DNA from: Hydractinia symbiolongicarpus | Lineage: Eukaryota > Cnidaria > Hydrozoa > Anthoathecata > Hydractiniidae | Assembly: GCF_029227915.1 (NCBI RefSeq) | Contig: NC_079878.1 | Coordinates: 25,879,501 to 25,943,500 of the forward strand | Direction: 5' to 3' | DNA: 64,000 nt | In this document: piece after piece, positions 20,101 to 32,458 of the stretch | Position numbering within the stretch: the first letter of the stretch is position 1 | Layout: the number at the start of each line of letters is the position of its first letter | The notes under the pieces: model-generated | The model's input: only the letters and a program-made list of their open reading frames with translations | The model's database searches: none | Told to the model about the DNA's origin: nothing | Made by a program: the position numbers and the translations under genes

Positions 20101-22694
20101 TATATTTTTATGTATCATTACTGTTATAAATTTGTTAAAAAAATAAAGGCAGTTAAATCCGTGTTAAAGCATGGTCGCTTGTCCTCCATATGTGCTACTT
20201 CGGCAAAATTTCAACGTTGTTATTTTTTTCCCTGTTAATAGTTGAGTTTTAACATTCGACATAAATAAATGCATGGAAAAATAAGGTTTTATATAATCAT
20301 TTAATTTTTCTGTTTTTAGATATTTATTAAAATTTGGAACTGTGACGTATTACTTGGGATACAATGCCATGCAAGATTTCTTTCCAACAATGACAATGAA
20401 ACCAAATCCACAATGCGATGATCGTTTTTGCGTGAAACAACAAAAAATATACCAGGTTAGTTTTTTATAACGATTACATAATATTTTTACTGTACGTAGA
20501 TTTTATTGTGGCAGAATTGTACCCAACTAACCTTAAAATCTCACACAAAGACAAAGCTTGAATTCTTGCTGTGTGTATCCCAAGTTTTAATTTTAATACC
20601 TTTAAGTAATCATTTTTCGCGAGAACTAATTTTCGCGAAGTTGACAAGTCCTGGTATTTCGCGAGAATTAAATTTCTCGACTGTTGGGAAGACAGTATTG
20701 ATGATATTCTGTTTTTCAATTTATAGTTTTTCAGCAGCGTTTATGGAGGAGACATAAAATAGAGACTGCTGAAGTTAAAATTTACATTAAAGTTAAGTCA
20801 GCCCGTTGAAAATTCCACCGTGGATCGCCTGTCGTAGTTTTTCAAGCAACGAAATTTATGCGATTATAATGACGTTTTTGATTACAATCCCCCTGGTTTT
20901 TAAATTTGCTCACTGACAGACAAAGTATTCTAATACAGACTAATCAGTCACCCGTAAAAATATCTGCAGGGTCGCCTGTCTTTTATAAATCGCATTTCGT
21001 GTTCCCACAAAACAACGTTTTTCTTGCGATCAAAAAGACAGAATACGGCTGAGAGATGTGGTTCCAGGTAAATCAGAAAAATTAACAGTCGCGAAATTCG
21101 CGAAAATTAATTCCCGCGAAAATTAATTTCCTTATGGTAATTAAGCTAATGGATAAGGTAATATGTATTCTTAACAAATAACAAGACTTTGCTCAATTTT
21201 TTGACTTTTCGCATAACTGAAAACAAGGAAAGGATTCAAATAATTAAGTGAATTTACCCAACAATCTCATCAGCCTGCTAGTTTGTTATGCGAAGTTTGA
21301 GTTAGAATTGCCATTGAAATTTGTAGCATTTTGTTCCAAGGATAAGCTGGCTTCTGCGCCTAAAGAAATTGAAGAGACGAAAGAAGAAGAAGTTGTTCAC
21401 GAAAATAACGAGTGGGGTATGTTCGTATGTAGAAGTTGTTTTATTCACATTGAAAATTTTTGTCATGTCAAATGTGCAAATTATTACCAGAATAAAAATA
21501 AGGTTTCAGTTGATGTGTAACAATATTTAATATCATGTTCGTCAAGCTTTTTATGTTCATTGCGTCAATTTTAGCCGGGGACAAAAACGATTTAAATTTT
21601 AACCTAAAATTATATTGAGGTAATAAAAAATTGACAATTTGATAATTTGATTACATATAGCGGACTTTTTTGTTCACTGCGCCATTTTTGTTGAAAATTG
21701 AACTTTACAAGGTGTTTTCGTCAAAATTGACATACGCCATTTTAACAATGTCGTTTGAATAAGATTTCAATCTAAAACAAAAGGAGAGGAAATCCCTTCG
21801 TTTATTCCATTGATGTTATAGCATAAAATAAAAAATAGATTTTATACAGCAATAAAAAATGCGATAATCCCGAATGTAATCCAGTTTCATGAAATCTAAT
21901 CTACTGAAAATGTTTAGGCAATCTAGTCGAACCTATGCAAAAATAGAATTAACGTGGGGGCGCAAGAATTACTGCTATGTCAGATCTCGCAGTAGCTACG
22001 CCATAGACCTGCCCAATTGTATTAATAAATGGATTACAGCGATAAAAAGTTCTTCGAATGTCGGCTTTTTCTGTGGTGGGTATTGTCCATACGCAAAATA
22101 CTCGCAAAATACACGCAAAATACTCGCAAAACCTATCCTAAAAGCTACGGAAAAAATTAAACGCCAGAAAACTCACTGGCAATGAGGATCGCCAAAACCT
22201 TCATGTAACTGTGCTGATTTGAGTGCTGTTGATTATGTCAGTAATGCTTAATATTCTTTCCAGGCATTTCATTGGTGGAAGAGTCTGCAGATTTAAGAGA
22301 AGATACGAAACTGCAAGATTTAACTCAAGGTTTACAATATGCATACACCAAGCCTGCTGTAAGTCAGATCACTTCGCAATATGCATACACCAAGCTTACT
22401 GCAAGTCATGTCACTTTACAATATGTTTACACCAAGCTACCTGCAAGTCAAATCACTTTACAATGTGCTTACATGAACTCTGTTGTGAAATCACCTAACA
22501 TTACCCTGATACAAGGACTGTTGTAAGTCAAACAACATCTATCATCTTTCATTAGTTATCTATTTTTATTTTTCAACAATTTTTAGGAAACGGCTGATGC
22601 GCCCTCCGCCACAGATGCAAAAACAGCTTCAGAGGAGCATAACACAGGCGAACAGAGTTTAGAAGAATTAATGAACGCGTTGAAGAGCGTATGA
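17145..22694 (+). CDS. UBA5: UFM1-activating enzyme E1, ubiquitin-like modifier-activating enzyme 5 (13 exons)
   Basis: UBA5 adenylates UFM1, holds it as a thioester and passes it to UFC1. Coding exons: 17145-17290, 17390-17435, 17531-17620, 17747-17793, 18255-18317, 18705-18791, 19055-19136, 19250-19354, 19587-19714, 20320-20455, 21341-21416, 22264-22358 and 22587-22694. All phases agree; the product is 402 aa against 404 in human. Visible: an N-terminal charged helix, nucleotide-binding [25 protein letters not shown], zinc ligands in CFACAPP and CDDRFC, the catalytic cysteine in [13 protein letters not shown], a C-terminal UFM1/LC3-interacting motif EWGISLVEE, and a UFC1-binding tail [12 protein letters not shown]. 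The ATG at 17145 opens the only long upstream frame. At the exon-12 end a 42-bp unit is tandemly repeated across the splice donor (22335-22499). AATAAA signals lie at 22696 and 22756. Confidence 0.97.
20800..21030. repeat. Two diverged copies of the CCGTGG/TCGCCTGTC repeat in UBA5 intron 10
   Basis: Near 20800 (TCAGCCCGTTGAAAATTCC, then GGATCGCCTGTCG) and near 20945 (AGTCACCCGTAAAAAT, then GGGTCGCCTGTC) the same motif order recurs, related to 927-1034. GACAGAC follows in part. TTCGCGA-rich stretches flank it at 20616-20690 and 21085-21135. Confidence 0.45.
22335..22499 (+). repeat. 42-bp tandem repeat across the UBA5 exon-12 donor
   Basis: Units start at 22335, 22377, 22419 and 22461 (the last diverged). 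Each begins CAATATGCATACACCAAGC or close to it. Unit 1 contains the normal donor (GCT|GTAAGT at 22358/22359). Units 2 and 3 carry GCAAGT at the equivalent place, a form usable by GC-AG introns. The period is a multiple of three and the frame stays open to about 22524, so use of later donors or read-through would add 14-residue units of type QYAYTK. Which donors are used cannot be told from DNA. Confidence 0.9.
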
Positions 22695-23552
22695 AAATAA
22701 ATGTATTTAATAGCTTATTTTAATTTGTAGGGTGATAAAAATGTATCTATGATAAAATAAAAGCGTCCATCTTGATTTCACTTTAAAGTACACCCTTTCT
22801 GATGAAAAGTCAACATTTAAAACAAACCCCTAAAAATTCTAATTCATACGCAATCATGAAACAATCTGGTTGGGATAAATTTATTGTCAAAACATAACTA
22901 AACCATAAAATCCAAGCTAAAGGCAATTGTAATAGCTAAAATAAGCTTAAGGCTTTGTTTTTAATGAGTTTATCGTGTTTGTAGTTGCTATGGACGAAGC
23001 GATGCAGTTTCATCGCCTTTTTGTGTAGGAAAGATCTTTAGTTGGATGCAAAAGACTCGCGACCGGAAATAAGTTTTCTTAAAATTGATTTGGGAATTAT
23101 CACCTTGTTACCTGGAGCGTTTATATTCCCCTGTTCTTATCGCTATTATTTTTTAGTGGTGTTGGAAAACTTGAGATAAGGAATTTACATACAACTCCAG
23201 CAACTATAAAAATTATTATATTCTTCTGATATAGTTTTTATATCCCTCAGGGTGCCTTTCTTTAACAAAACTGCAAGCTGTTTATGTCTTGAATTTTTAA
23301 TAAGTACAAACAAAACATTCACGTCAGTATAACTCAAGAAAAAGATCCAAGAGAGATAACAGTAAAATAAACCTTAAAATAAGTAGTAGAACTCCGTCAG
23401 TAAGTTTGATAAAAACAAATCCTATTTTTGTTTCAGCATGTTTAAAAATGTAGAACAGTTAGGCCAGGAACGGAATACTTTTGCATAAAGTCACCTAGCA
23501 CAGTATGTCTGCGTGAGTCTTGTAAAATAATTGAAAAAGAGAACAAGTCACC
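22695..23552. other. Intergenic region between UBA5 and the PAN gene cluster
   Basis: About 860 bases, AT-rich. It holds the UBA5 polyadenylation signals (22696-22701 and 22756-22761) and, at its end, the presumed promoter and 5' UTR of the first PAN gene. No further coding or repeat structure is visible. Confidence 0.55.
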
Positions 23553-25718
23553 ATGACAGATTTGGTAGATTTATTATTTCGTTATTTTATGTTCTTGTTT
23601 ATATTAAACACAAACGTGTCAGCTGAAAAATTGCGCACAAAGCTATTTGAGGTGTCGTTTTTTAATGAAAATATAAAAGATTTGGCAGTCGTTAAGACGG
23701 TGGAGGATGTAACAGAGATTCAATGTTTACATCGTTGCAACCTTCACGCAGATTGTGATTCTGTAGGATTTGAGTTGTATGATCAAGAAAGAGTTGGAAA
23801 ATGCTTGCTATTCGGTAAAAAAGATCAGGATCAGTCAAATCAAAGTTTTGTCTTGCCAGAGATGGAAGGCCTGAAAATTATACATAAATCGAATGTAAAA
23901 CGTAAGTTACAAAAAAAATTTGTATTTCTTGTAAAGAATTAAGGGGATTTAAGTTTCTTGATGCTTACCTCCCACTCTCATATTCAAAAATTGTTCATAA
24001 CATTTAGCATTGAACAAAAAAGTATTCGCTTCGTAAATACATATTGCAAAACCCAGAAATTTAACCTTAAAGATTCTGTCTTCCCCAGTTCGGTCAAGCA
24101 GTGACGCGCCATATGGAATAGTTTTTTGTTCAAACTTAATTTGGATCAAATTCGGTTTTGACGTCATTACGCTGCTCAGGGGTGCGCTAGCTATATAAGA
24201 GGGCCGAGCGATAGGGGTTTTACAGTAGCTTTACCCCGTTTGTACTTCTAGCGACTTAATTTCGGATGGAGCAAATAATCCAACGTCAAAATTTTAATTT
24301 TTTCGACTTTGTTGATATATTTAAAAATTTCTCCTATTAAAATTTCAATCATCTTGCCTTTGAACCACGTAGTGATGTCAAAACAAATGCAAATCAGACA
24401 AAAAGGAACAGTTTTCCTTATACTAATGTCGTGTGAACATTTTGAGATTGAGTCTGTCTGTACCCAAGAAGGATGTCGTACCACGCATGCACAAAATAAC
24501 AAATTCGATACATTTTTATCCACTTTATTTTAACAGACGAATTCCAATGGAAATTTAAGGAAGGACTAACAATTAGACGTATAACAATAACCAGATTTAA
24601 ACAGCATTGAAAGTATGTTAATTTTCTAAATTTAATTCAGCAGTTTTTTTAAGTGACCATTCTAACACAAAACATTAGAATTTGTTTCAGAGAATCTAAG
24701 AGCCTGATTTATGAGCCGAGCTTACTCGGTGTTGGCTCGAGCACAGCATAATAAAATTAAACAGCTCGGTATAATGAGAGATCACTTGACATAACAAACT
24801 ATTGGCGACCAAAATACTTAATGATAATTTTGATTTAATTTCGCTTGTTTGTTTACATCTTGCATCCGCCATTTTAAAAAAATTACGCGCATTGTTTTTT
24901 CCAACCCGGCAGCAGTGTACGTCTTGATCCGGGTTAACTTTTCCCATATAATATGTAATTTTTTCAAACGGTTTCAAACCGCCAACCAGGTCAACATTGA
25001 GCCAACTCGCCTCATATAATCAGGCTCTAAAAGTCTTAAATTCTGGACATTTTCTAGCGCAGCCTCAACCATGTTTGTACCTTCTTAGACACTATTGATC
25101 CCTCCACTCTCAAAACCAATTCTTCAGGATTTACACTGCTTTTCTTTCTTGATTACGATTTGCTAGCTGAACGTACTCATGCAAGCAAACAAAAGTGAAA
25201 TAACAGCTGATGTTTTGCTTTCTCGCACACAAAATATTTCAGTATCCCGCTGTTCTAAAAAACAATACATATATCGAGTATTCTTTACTCGTCTTCATCG
25301 ATATTTTAGTAAGAGAATAATTATAAAAGACAAAATTATCCACTTTGATTGTTATTGTGCTTATTTTAATTACTCTTGGTTAGAAACTTGAGATTGTCCA
25401 AATTTTTTCCACTAATTAGTGTAAAAATTTTTCTGCAATTTAGATTACAATAGTTGCAAGGCAGCCTATATTAATTGGGAAAGAAAAAGTCGTGTATATT
25501 ATCTTAAAGATCTCGGATGGCATTACTGTAATATGGATGATTTGGAGAAATGTGGATCAGGAGGATGGACATTAGCTCTTAATGCAGATGGTCAAAAGGT
25601 GGGAACCTACTATTCTGGATACAACTTTTTATGGCAAATTTGAATTTGGAAATAAATAACTTGTCGTATTTTTTTGTCGTGTATTATGTATTTCTCTTAC
25701 CTGTTTTATGTCATATTG

Positions 25719-25771
<53 letters not shown>

Positions 25772-26453
25772 TTAACAACAACAACAACAACAACAATCAG
25801 CAGTATACAATACCGGATTTTTTAACTCATTTCAGACTTAATAAATACTCCCACATAGTTGTTTCAATTTTTACACAGTTCTGCCTTGTCTTTATATTTC
25901 ATCAAATGTTTAGGGTACATTTGAGTATTATTCAGACTACTGGATAAACTCGAAAACTTACAACGTCAACGAGGCAATAAATGATCCGCTTCGCAAAGAA
26001 GCAAAATACAAAGCATTTCTGAATCTTCCTTTCACCTATATCTGCTTGGGAATGCGTGTTGGATCTAATACCAAGTACATCAAACTTGAAAAACCGTACT
26101 CGTCGTTGTCACAACTTTTCACTGAAATCGGACAAGATGAAAAAGATACACACGTCGAAGAGAAATATTGGCGGGAATTCATTCCGGGCGGCACTCTCCA
26201 AACAGGATGTGTAAAGCAGGGCTTTAACATTGAAGCTAAAATTGTCAGTCTTCGGCTTGGTGCGATTGCAGGGAAGAATCATACTGATTGTGGGAAGAAA
26301 GCGACAGACACATGGATAGGAATTGGTGGAGAAGTAGGATGGTGTCTGGACTCGTTACCATTCTCAGCTGGCAACTCCTGCTGTTTGAAAACGACCTGTA
26401 AAGCAGGACCGAATGCACATATTGCAGGTGTTGCTTCTTTGTATCTACAGTAA
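23553..26453 (+). CDS. Secreted PAN/apple plus fibrinogen-like domain protein, paralogue A
   Basis: Three coding exons: 23553-23901, 25444-25598, 25914-26453, giving 347 aa. Residues 1-24 form a hydrophobic signal peptide (cleavage likely after NVSA). A PAN-like core follows (about residues 49-90: EDVTEIQCLHRCNLHADCDS, then ECLL-type ending), with spaced cysteines. Exon 2 encodes YNSCKAAY, GWHYCNM and CGSGGWTLALNADG, the last typical of fibrinogen-related C-terminal domains. Exon 3 encodes EYYSDYWINS, FTYICLGMRVGS, KQGFNIEAK, DTWIGIGGEVGWC and a terminal ASLYLQ. Similar architectures occur in cnidarian extracellular or skeletal-matrix-like proteins; role here is inferred as an extracellular binding protein. 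Intron phases (1, 0) match paralogues B and C. Intron 1 carries a MITE, intron 2 a CAA microsatellite. The ligand is unknown. Confidence 0.86.
24699..25028. mobile_element. MITE-like element in paralogue A intron 1
   Basis: The left end AGAGCCTGATTTATGAGCCG is the near-inverted copy of the right end, where the complement of 25007-25028 reads TTAGAGCCTGATTATATGAG. Both arms continue with a CGAG and GGCTC motif. About 330 bases long, non-coding, no clear target-site duplication. It fits a non-autonomous DNA transposon. The family is not identified. Confidence 0.65.
25719..25797. repeat. (CAA)n microsatellite in paralogue A intron 2
   Basis: About 25 CAA/ACA units with one ATT interruption. Apparent poly-Thr or poly-Asn frames here are artefacts of the repeat. 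Confidence 0.95.
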
Positions 26454-26682
26454 AGCGATACTGCAAATGTGAGTTTAGGATAAACTGAACAGAAGAAAAC
26501 CTTATACAAAAATATATTTTTTGACTTATGCTAACTTTGAACTTTCGTTCCGTCGCACTGAACTGAAGTGAAATTTTTTTGCAAGTTTGTGAAACATAAG
26601 TCTGACATTATAAAGGAACTTTTCAGTAAATTTTGTCGTGCTTAATGCAACGCACATTGGATATGACTTGATGCCGTCGTTG

Positions 26683-26762
26683 TTTAGCCGTGTAATTTAG
26701 CCGTGTAATTTAGCTGCGTAATTTAGCCGTGTAATTTAGCCGTGTAACTTAGCCGTATAATT
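26683..26762. repeat. 13-bp minisatellite, about six units
   Basis: Units of TTAGCCGTGTAAT with single-base variants (TTAGCTGCGTAAT, TTAGCCGTATAAT), starting about 230 bases after the paralogue A stop codon. Confidence 0.9.
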
Positions 26763-27010
26763 TGAGTATTCTTATAACAAGATCACCAATTTTACTTCAC
26801 GCATGCGTGGCTTGTTTGTGTTTGATTTTTTTAGCGCGATTTTTTTAGTTTTTTACTGACACTTGTGAACACAGTAAGAAAGGCTTCTCTTTAAATGTTG
26901 ACATAAAAAGCATTATCATCATCTTCTTTCGTTCATGGCAGCCATGATTGTTTTCCTTTACTATTAACCTTGGTTGTTCATTCCTACATAATTAGATACA
27001 CATTATGTAA

Positions 27011-27057
27011 AAGTGCACGTGTGGCCACAAATAATTATAAGTGCACGTGTGGCCACA
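27011..27057. repeat. Duplicated AAGTGCACGTGTGGCCACA motif
   Basis: The 19-base motif occurs at 27011-27029 and again at 27039-27057. Each copy contains CACGTG, an E-box core for bHLH factors, and a TGGCCA palindrome. It lies about 2.2 kb upstream of paralogue B, so regulation of that gene is only a possibility. Confidence 0.6.
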
Positions 27058-29219
27058 TATGAATGCTGTTCGACTGTATAAAGATTTTTGCTAAAATAGT
27101 GCCACATTTATCAATTTCTAATCTACATTTAAAAGATCTTTTTTTTCCAAATATGCTAATTTTTATATCGAAAATGCATCTAAATCTTCAGAAGCAATTA
27201 ACCTTTTCTAAAAAACATAGTGTCTATAGTTATAAACTTCGTTTATAATTTCAGTACTGCGCATGTTTGGTCAAGTTATCAAGTGAGCTTTTAAGGATGA
27301 AACCTCCCCTCAAAAAAGTTCAGAATTTCAAAAGATTTTTTAGCATTACAAACAAAATTTATCCGAAAATACGATGGAACCGAGTATTTTTGCTCAAAAT
27401 GGATTAAAACTCTGCATTGTGACTATTTCAACGACGAACCGCAAATTTAAATACATAGCAACGCTCGTAGCAACCATTTAACAGTTTTTAGTTGGTTTTA
27501 ATTGGTTACCATAAGATTCTAAGCACGGAATTATCAAATTAAACCAAGCCACGAGTACTCACAAAACAGACACTACGACGTATCCTGAAAAGTAAGCAAG
27601 TCAATTTAGCGGGCTTGAGACTTCAAGAAACTTACGAACAGAGATGCTGCAGAAGTCAAATTGACAGTTTCGAAGTTGTACATTTGCGCGTAACAACTCG
27701 TTCGATCCAAAGTAAAATTAATGATCACATAAAAAAATTGCCTCTTTGTTCCTATATCGTATCGTACGTATCCTATAGTCAGTTAAAGTCAGTTAAAGGG
27801 AACTAAATTTTGTCTCACCGACTAACATTTTCACATTGAACAAAAATTGACTTAATGACTTTTGCTGACTAAATTTGCTACCGGATTATGGCTCCTTTTC
27901 CTTTTTAAACTTCATTAAGAACAAAAATTTCTCAAATTTAAGAGAATACAATTTTTGTATATTTTTAGCTTACATTTTGAATTCATTATAAAAACGAGGA
28001 TTTTCAAATCTCCTTCGCATGCATGATTGTTTATTGCTTCTCGTCTCAAAAGAGAGTGAGTCATTAAGAGTGGCTTCTGCGGTCTTGGTAAGACCACTTT
28101 TTAGAAATATGCCTAAGCCTTGTTTCTTTTGTAGCATGTTCCCTGGGTAGTTCCATTGACATAAGTTTGTTTTCGTTTTCGAAAAAATTAGGCATAGTAA
28201 AAAAGCATGTTGAAAATAGTGGTGATATATAAATCTCGTTTTTTGACAATATTTTTTGGAGCAAAATTAGACTAAAAATTGAGCAGACTTCGTAAAGCAT
28301 GTTTTAAATAAAATTTGCATCAAAATGTTAATTTTTGCCATCTTTGTGGCCAAAATTGGTCCAGAAATAAAAAGATTTCCGTTCGATAAAGCTTGGCACA
28401 GTGAACATGATAATAGCACCAACATATTGTTTTTGCCACCAGGTCCAGAATTGGTCCAAATATTAAAAGTACTTCATTCTGACAATATTAGTAGTAAACA
28501 AAAAAGTAGAAACAAAACAAAATGCTAATAATGACATCAAAATCTTGATTTTATGTCACTTAAGAAAATACCATTTTGTGTCATATTTGGTGATAGTTGT
28601 ACACTCAAAACTAATATCAGGCCAGAAATTAAAGTTAAATTGTTTTAACATTTGAACTTCTGCTGCAGATACAACAATATACATTAACTCTCTCGCAATT
28701 TTATCTTTATAAGAGTCAGAAGAAAAACATTTAAATATTTACTTTCGCACTTTTGTTGTTGTATTTGTCTATATTCCGGTTGAGTTCGATCTGATGACAA
28801 TTTGAACTAAATCTGTGTATCTAATATGCGAATGTTGGCTTCTCACAGTAAAAATTGCTTTCTGTTTTCGCTATTTTCTGCTTAATTAGTAAGATTTGTA
28901 AAATTTGAAAATTAGAATATGATACTTTTTCATCGGTAAATCTATATCAGTTGGTGCAAAGATGCATTATATATATATTCCCACCAATAAGTTTGATGAA
29001 AAGAATTTCTATTCAAGTTATCACCTTTACTTTTCATATGCTGTCGCTGCATTAATAATACATAATTATCATTTCCATGTGGTTCCCAAGTCTCTTGTAT
29101 CGTTTGTCCAGAAAGGTAGGACGTGGGTCTTAGTACCAAACATGTGGACATGAAGCTAACTGGTACAGTATATATAGGTTACCTTGTTTCAGAAAATTGG
29201 TAAAAGGGATCAAGTCGCC

Positions 29220-31626
29220 ATGGTAGATTTGTTCCATTTATTCTTCTGTTGTTTTGTCTTTTTTTGTAATTTAAACACAAACACATCAGCTGAAGAATTG
29301 CGTACAAAATCATTCGAAGTATCGTCTTCTAAAGAAAATCCAAAAGATTTGGTCGTCGTTAACACGGTGGAGGATGTTACAGAGATTCAATGTTTACATC
29401 GTTGCAACCTTCACGCAGATTGTGATTCTGTAGGATTTGAGTTGTATGATCAAGAAAGAATTGGGGAATGCTTGCTATTAAGCAAACAAGGCCAGGAAAA
29501 GTTGGGTCCAAATTTTATCTTTTCAGAGCATGAAGTTAATGACTTGAAACTTATACACCAGACGAACTATAAAAGTAAGTTTAAAAATTTTTCTTTTGAG
29601 CCTTTCAATGAGTACGTGGATTATTGCGTGTTATACATTTTTATTTTGCCTGCGTTAGCGCGAGAAAAATGCCCAACAAAATGGCAAATAGGCGCGAAAA
29701 ATCCAGGTACTTGATCCTTTTGAAAATAGTACTTGATACTTTGGAAGGTAGTACTTAATACGTTGGAGGATAGTACTTAATACGTTGGAAGATAGTACTT
29801 AATACGTTGGAAGATAGTACTTGATACATTGGAAGATAGCACTTGGAAGAATATCGGTGCGTAACACATTAAGTTGTAAAATATTAGCCAAGTGGGAAGT
29901 GTGCTTCTTATTTTTGTACAGTTCTTTTCCTAGTTATTTCAGGCGGAGGAATTACTCACTTACCCAGTTTTTAGTAATTAAGAAAGAAGTTTTTCCATTT
30001 TCAATTTCTATTAATCCTGGTAAGCTTTAGTGGAGTCAGCGATAAAAATAACTATAGTAAATTCAAAATGGCAGTCTACTATTCTGTTCTGTGGCTGTAC
30101 AAAATAGTGGAGCACGGAATGTGTGCTAGGGGACAGGAAACAACAAAACATTTTTTATGATGTCAGTTGAATATTGAGATTCTAAAAGAATACAAATTCT
30201 TTTAATTATTTCGTTTTGTTGCCAATTATTTCTTCTCTGTTTCAAGTTCCTAATCCCGATATTGCGACGTCATGCCACAATTTTTCTTTAAAGTGCTCAA
30301 TAAAGTTTCTTCTGCAATTTAGATTACAATAGTTGCAAGGCAGCCTATATTAATGGGGAAAGAAAAAGTCGTGTATATTATCTTAAAGATCTCGGATGGC
30401 ATTTCTGTAATATGGATGATCTGAAGAAATGTGGATCCGGAGGATGGACATTAGCTCTCAATGCGGATGGTCAAAAGGTTGTGTTTTAGCTAAATCGAAG
30501 TTTGATCCCAAAATCCAAGGAAAAGCTTAAAAGAACTTTCCATGCCTGTACATTATAGAGCAAAAGAATGATTATCTAAAATCTAATGTGATGTACATTT
30601 TAATAAGAACAAAAAAATAGCAGGATGTACATTTCATATTCCCAGGTTTTTTGCAACAATGATTCAAAATGGTGGTCACTTTCATATTTAGCATTTTGTT
30701 TTTAATGGCGACGCTCAATCTTGTCAAAAAAACAAAGCAATCTTGTTTTTAAAACGAATTTTTAACCCTAATTAAGGTTGTCCTTAAAATAGTTTTGAGA
30801 CAGCACAGATAATTTCAAGCATAGAGTGCTTGGGTTGATAATGTTTATTTTGTTCTATGGTTCAAAGTTTAATTTTTTCAGCTTAAACACTTTTTTTTGT
30901 AAAAAATTAGCATTATTATTGTTATTATTGTTTCGTTATTATTCTAAACAATAAAGGTTGTTATTGTTTTTAACCTGAAATCCAGTCTAAAATTCTGATA
31001 AAGTATAGGTAACTCTTTTGTCGTATTATGTCAAGGTATAATAATGATCAATATTGTTTAACGAAACCACTTTTTCAATTTAGGCTACATTTGAGTATTA
31101 TTCAGACTACTGGACAAACTCGAAAACTTACAACGTCAACGAGGCAATAAATGATCCGCTCCGCAAAGAAGCAAAGTACAAAGCATTTCTGAATCTTCCT
31201 TTCACCTATATCTGCTTGGGAATGCGTATCGGATCTAATACCAAGTACATCAAACTTGAAAAACCGTACTCGTCATTGTTTCAGCTATTCGCTAATATCG
31301 GAAAAGACGAAAAAAGAACAAATATTGAAGAGAAATATTGGCGAGAACTCGTTCCAGATGGTAGCCTCCAAAGTAAGTGTTTTGAGCAAGGTTTCAACAT
31401 TGAAGCTACAGCAGTGAGTCTTCGGCTTGGTGCGATTGCAGGTAAAGATGATGGCGACTGCGCTAATGATGGTTGGACAGACTCATGGGTAGGAATAGGA
31501 GGAGAAGCAGGATGGTGTACCGATTTATCAGCATTCTCAGCAGGTAGCGGGTGTTGTATGGAGACATTATGTAAAACAGGACCAAATGCACACATTGCAG
31601 GCATTGCCTCTTTGTATATACAGTAA
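29220..31626 (+). CDS. Secreted PAN/apple plus fibrinogen-like domain protein, paralogue B
   Basis: Coding exons 29220-29574, 30323-30477 and 31084-31626 give 350 aa. The start at 29220 aligns with paralogue A and gives a signal peptide (MVDLFHLFFCCFVFFCNLN, cleavage likely after NTSA). An upstream in-frame ATG at 29184 would put charged residues ahead of it. The PAN core (from EDVTEIQCLHRC) is almost identical to A and C. Exon 2 is nearly identical to that of A, including the last bases of intron 1, which indicates a recent duplication or conversion. Exon 3 keeps EYYSDYWTNS, YICLGMRIGS, FNIEATAVSLRLG, DSWVGIGGEAGWC and ASLYIQ. Cysteines in the C-terminal half (GSGCCMETLC) suggest disulphides. 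Intron 1 carries a 22-bp minisatellite (29710-29850). Function inferred as extracellular; ligand unknown. Confidence 0.86.
29710..29850. repeat. 22-23-bp minisatellite in paralogue B intron 1
   Basis: Five to six units of TAGTACTTAATACGTTGGAAGA with small variants, starting just after the exon-1 donor region. Confidence 0.9.
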
Positions 31627-32458
31627 AGCAAAGAAAAAAAATGATTTTATGATACGATGTTTATGTAGAAAGCAAAGAACAATAAAATAGTAATCAAATC
31701 TTCTAATAACATTTCTCGATAAAGTTCTGTATTTACAATTGTACAAAAACAATTAGGAAATAAGAAATGACTTTTAATACAAACACCGCCTAAAAGGTTA
31801 TACGTATAGTTACAGACGAACCATATACGACCTCGTTGTTTGTGAATTAACGACCTTAATTCCCAGGGTTTATATTAATATAAAAATTAAAATACAGTTT
31901 CTTGTATTTTTAGTTGAGTTTCAAAAAAAAAGTTCTAATATAATTACTAGGGATGGGGGTGGGTGTAAGTGGAGAAGTGGTAGAGGACAGGACAAATAAA
32001 AGGGTGAAAGGACACCCTCACCCCTCACTGGATAATTTTTTTTACGTGTTTAATTTCCACTACTAACTTCTTTGGATACTTTTCCTCTGGAAAATTACCA
32101 CATAATATAAATGCCTCTAACATAGTCCCGAATCTATTTACTGCTTACAAATTCTGCGCATAAATATTCCTAAGACTTTTTTAGAAACAGCAGAACAAAA
32201 AATATCTTTCCTAATTACAGCTACATAATACATTGTACCATCCTTGCTTCTTTTAAAAAAATATTATTGGGCATGAGTCTTGATGTAGTTACACACCACT
32301 GTTCCATTCATGCGGAGAATATGTTTCACAACAAACCACATAATTTCCGAATTAACTTAACACGGAAGCTACATGTATAAGTTTTTTCTTTCATAAGAAT
32401 ATACTTTGTAAAAATATTTAAGAATTAGACAAAAAGAGGTTAAGAATATCCTAAGAAA

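Larger units (their letters stand above)
26454..29219. other. Intergenic region between PAN paralogues A and B
   Basis: About 2.8 kb. Contains a 13-bp minisatellite (26683-26762) and a duplicated CACGTG-containing motif (27011-27057). Short frames are random-looking. No remnant of an extra PAN gene was found. Confidence 0.55.

Noticed and set aside
25631-25947. Poly-Thr and poly-Asn frames
   Set aside because: Produced by the CAA repeat in an intron of paralogue A.
29184-29219. Upstream in-frame ATG for paralogue B
   Set aside because: It would place lysines and arginines before the signal peptide. The ATG at 29220 aligns with paralogue A.
31281-31631. 116-codon antisense frame opposite paralogue B exon 3
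   Set aside because: Mirror of a conserved coding exon; similar antisense frames opposite A and C are not conserved as proteins.
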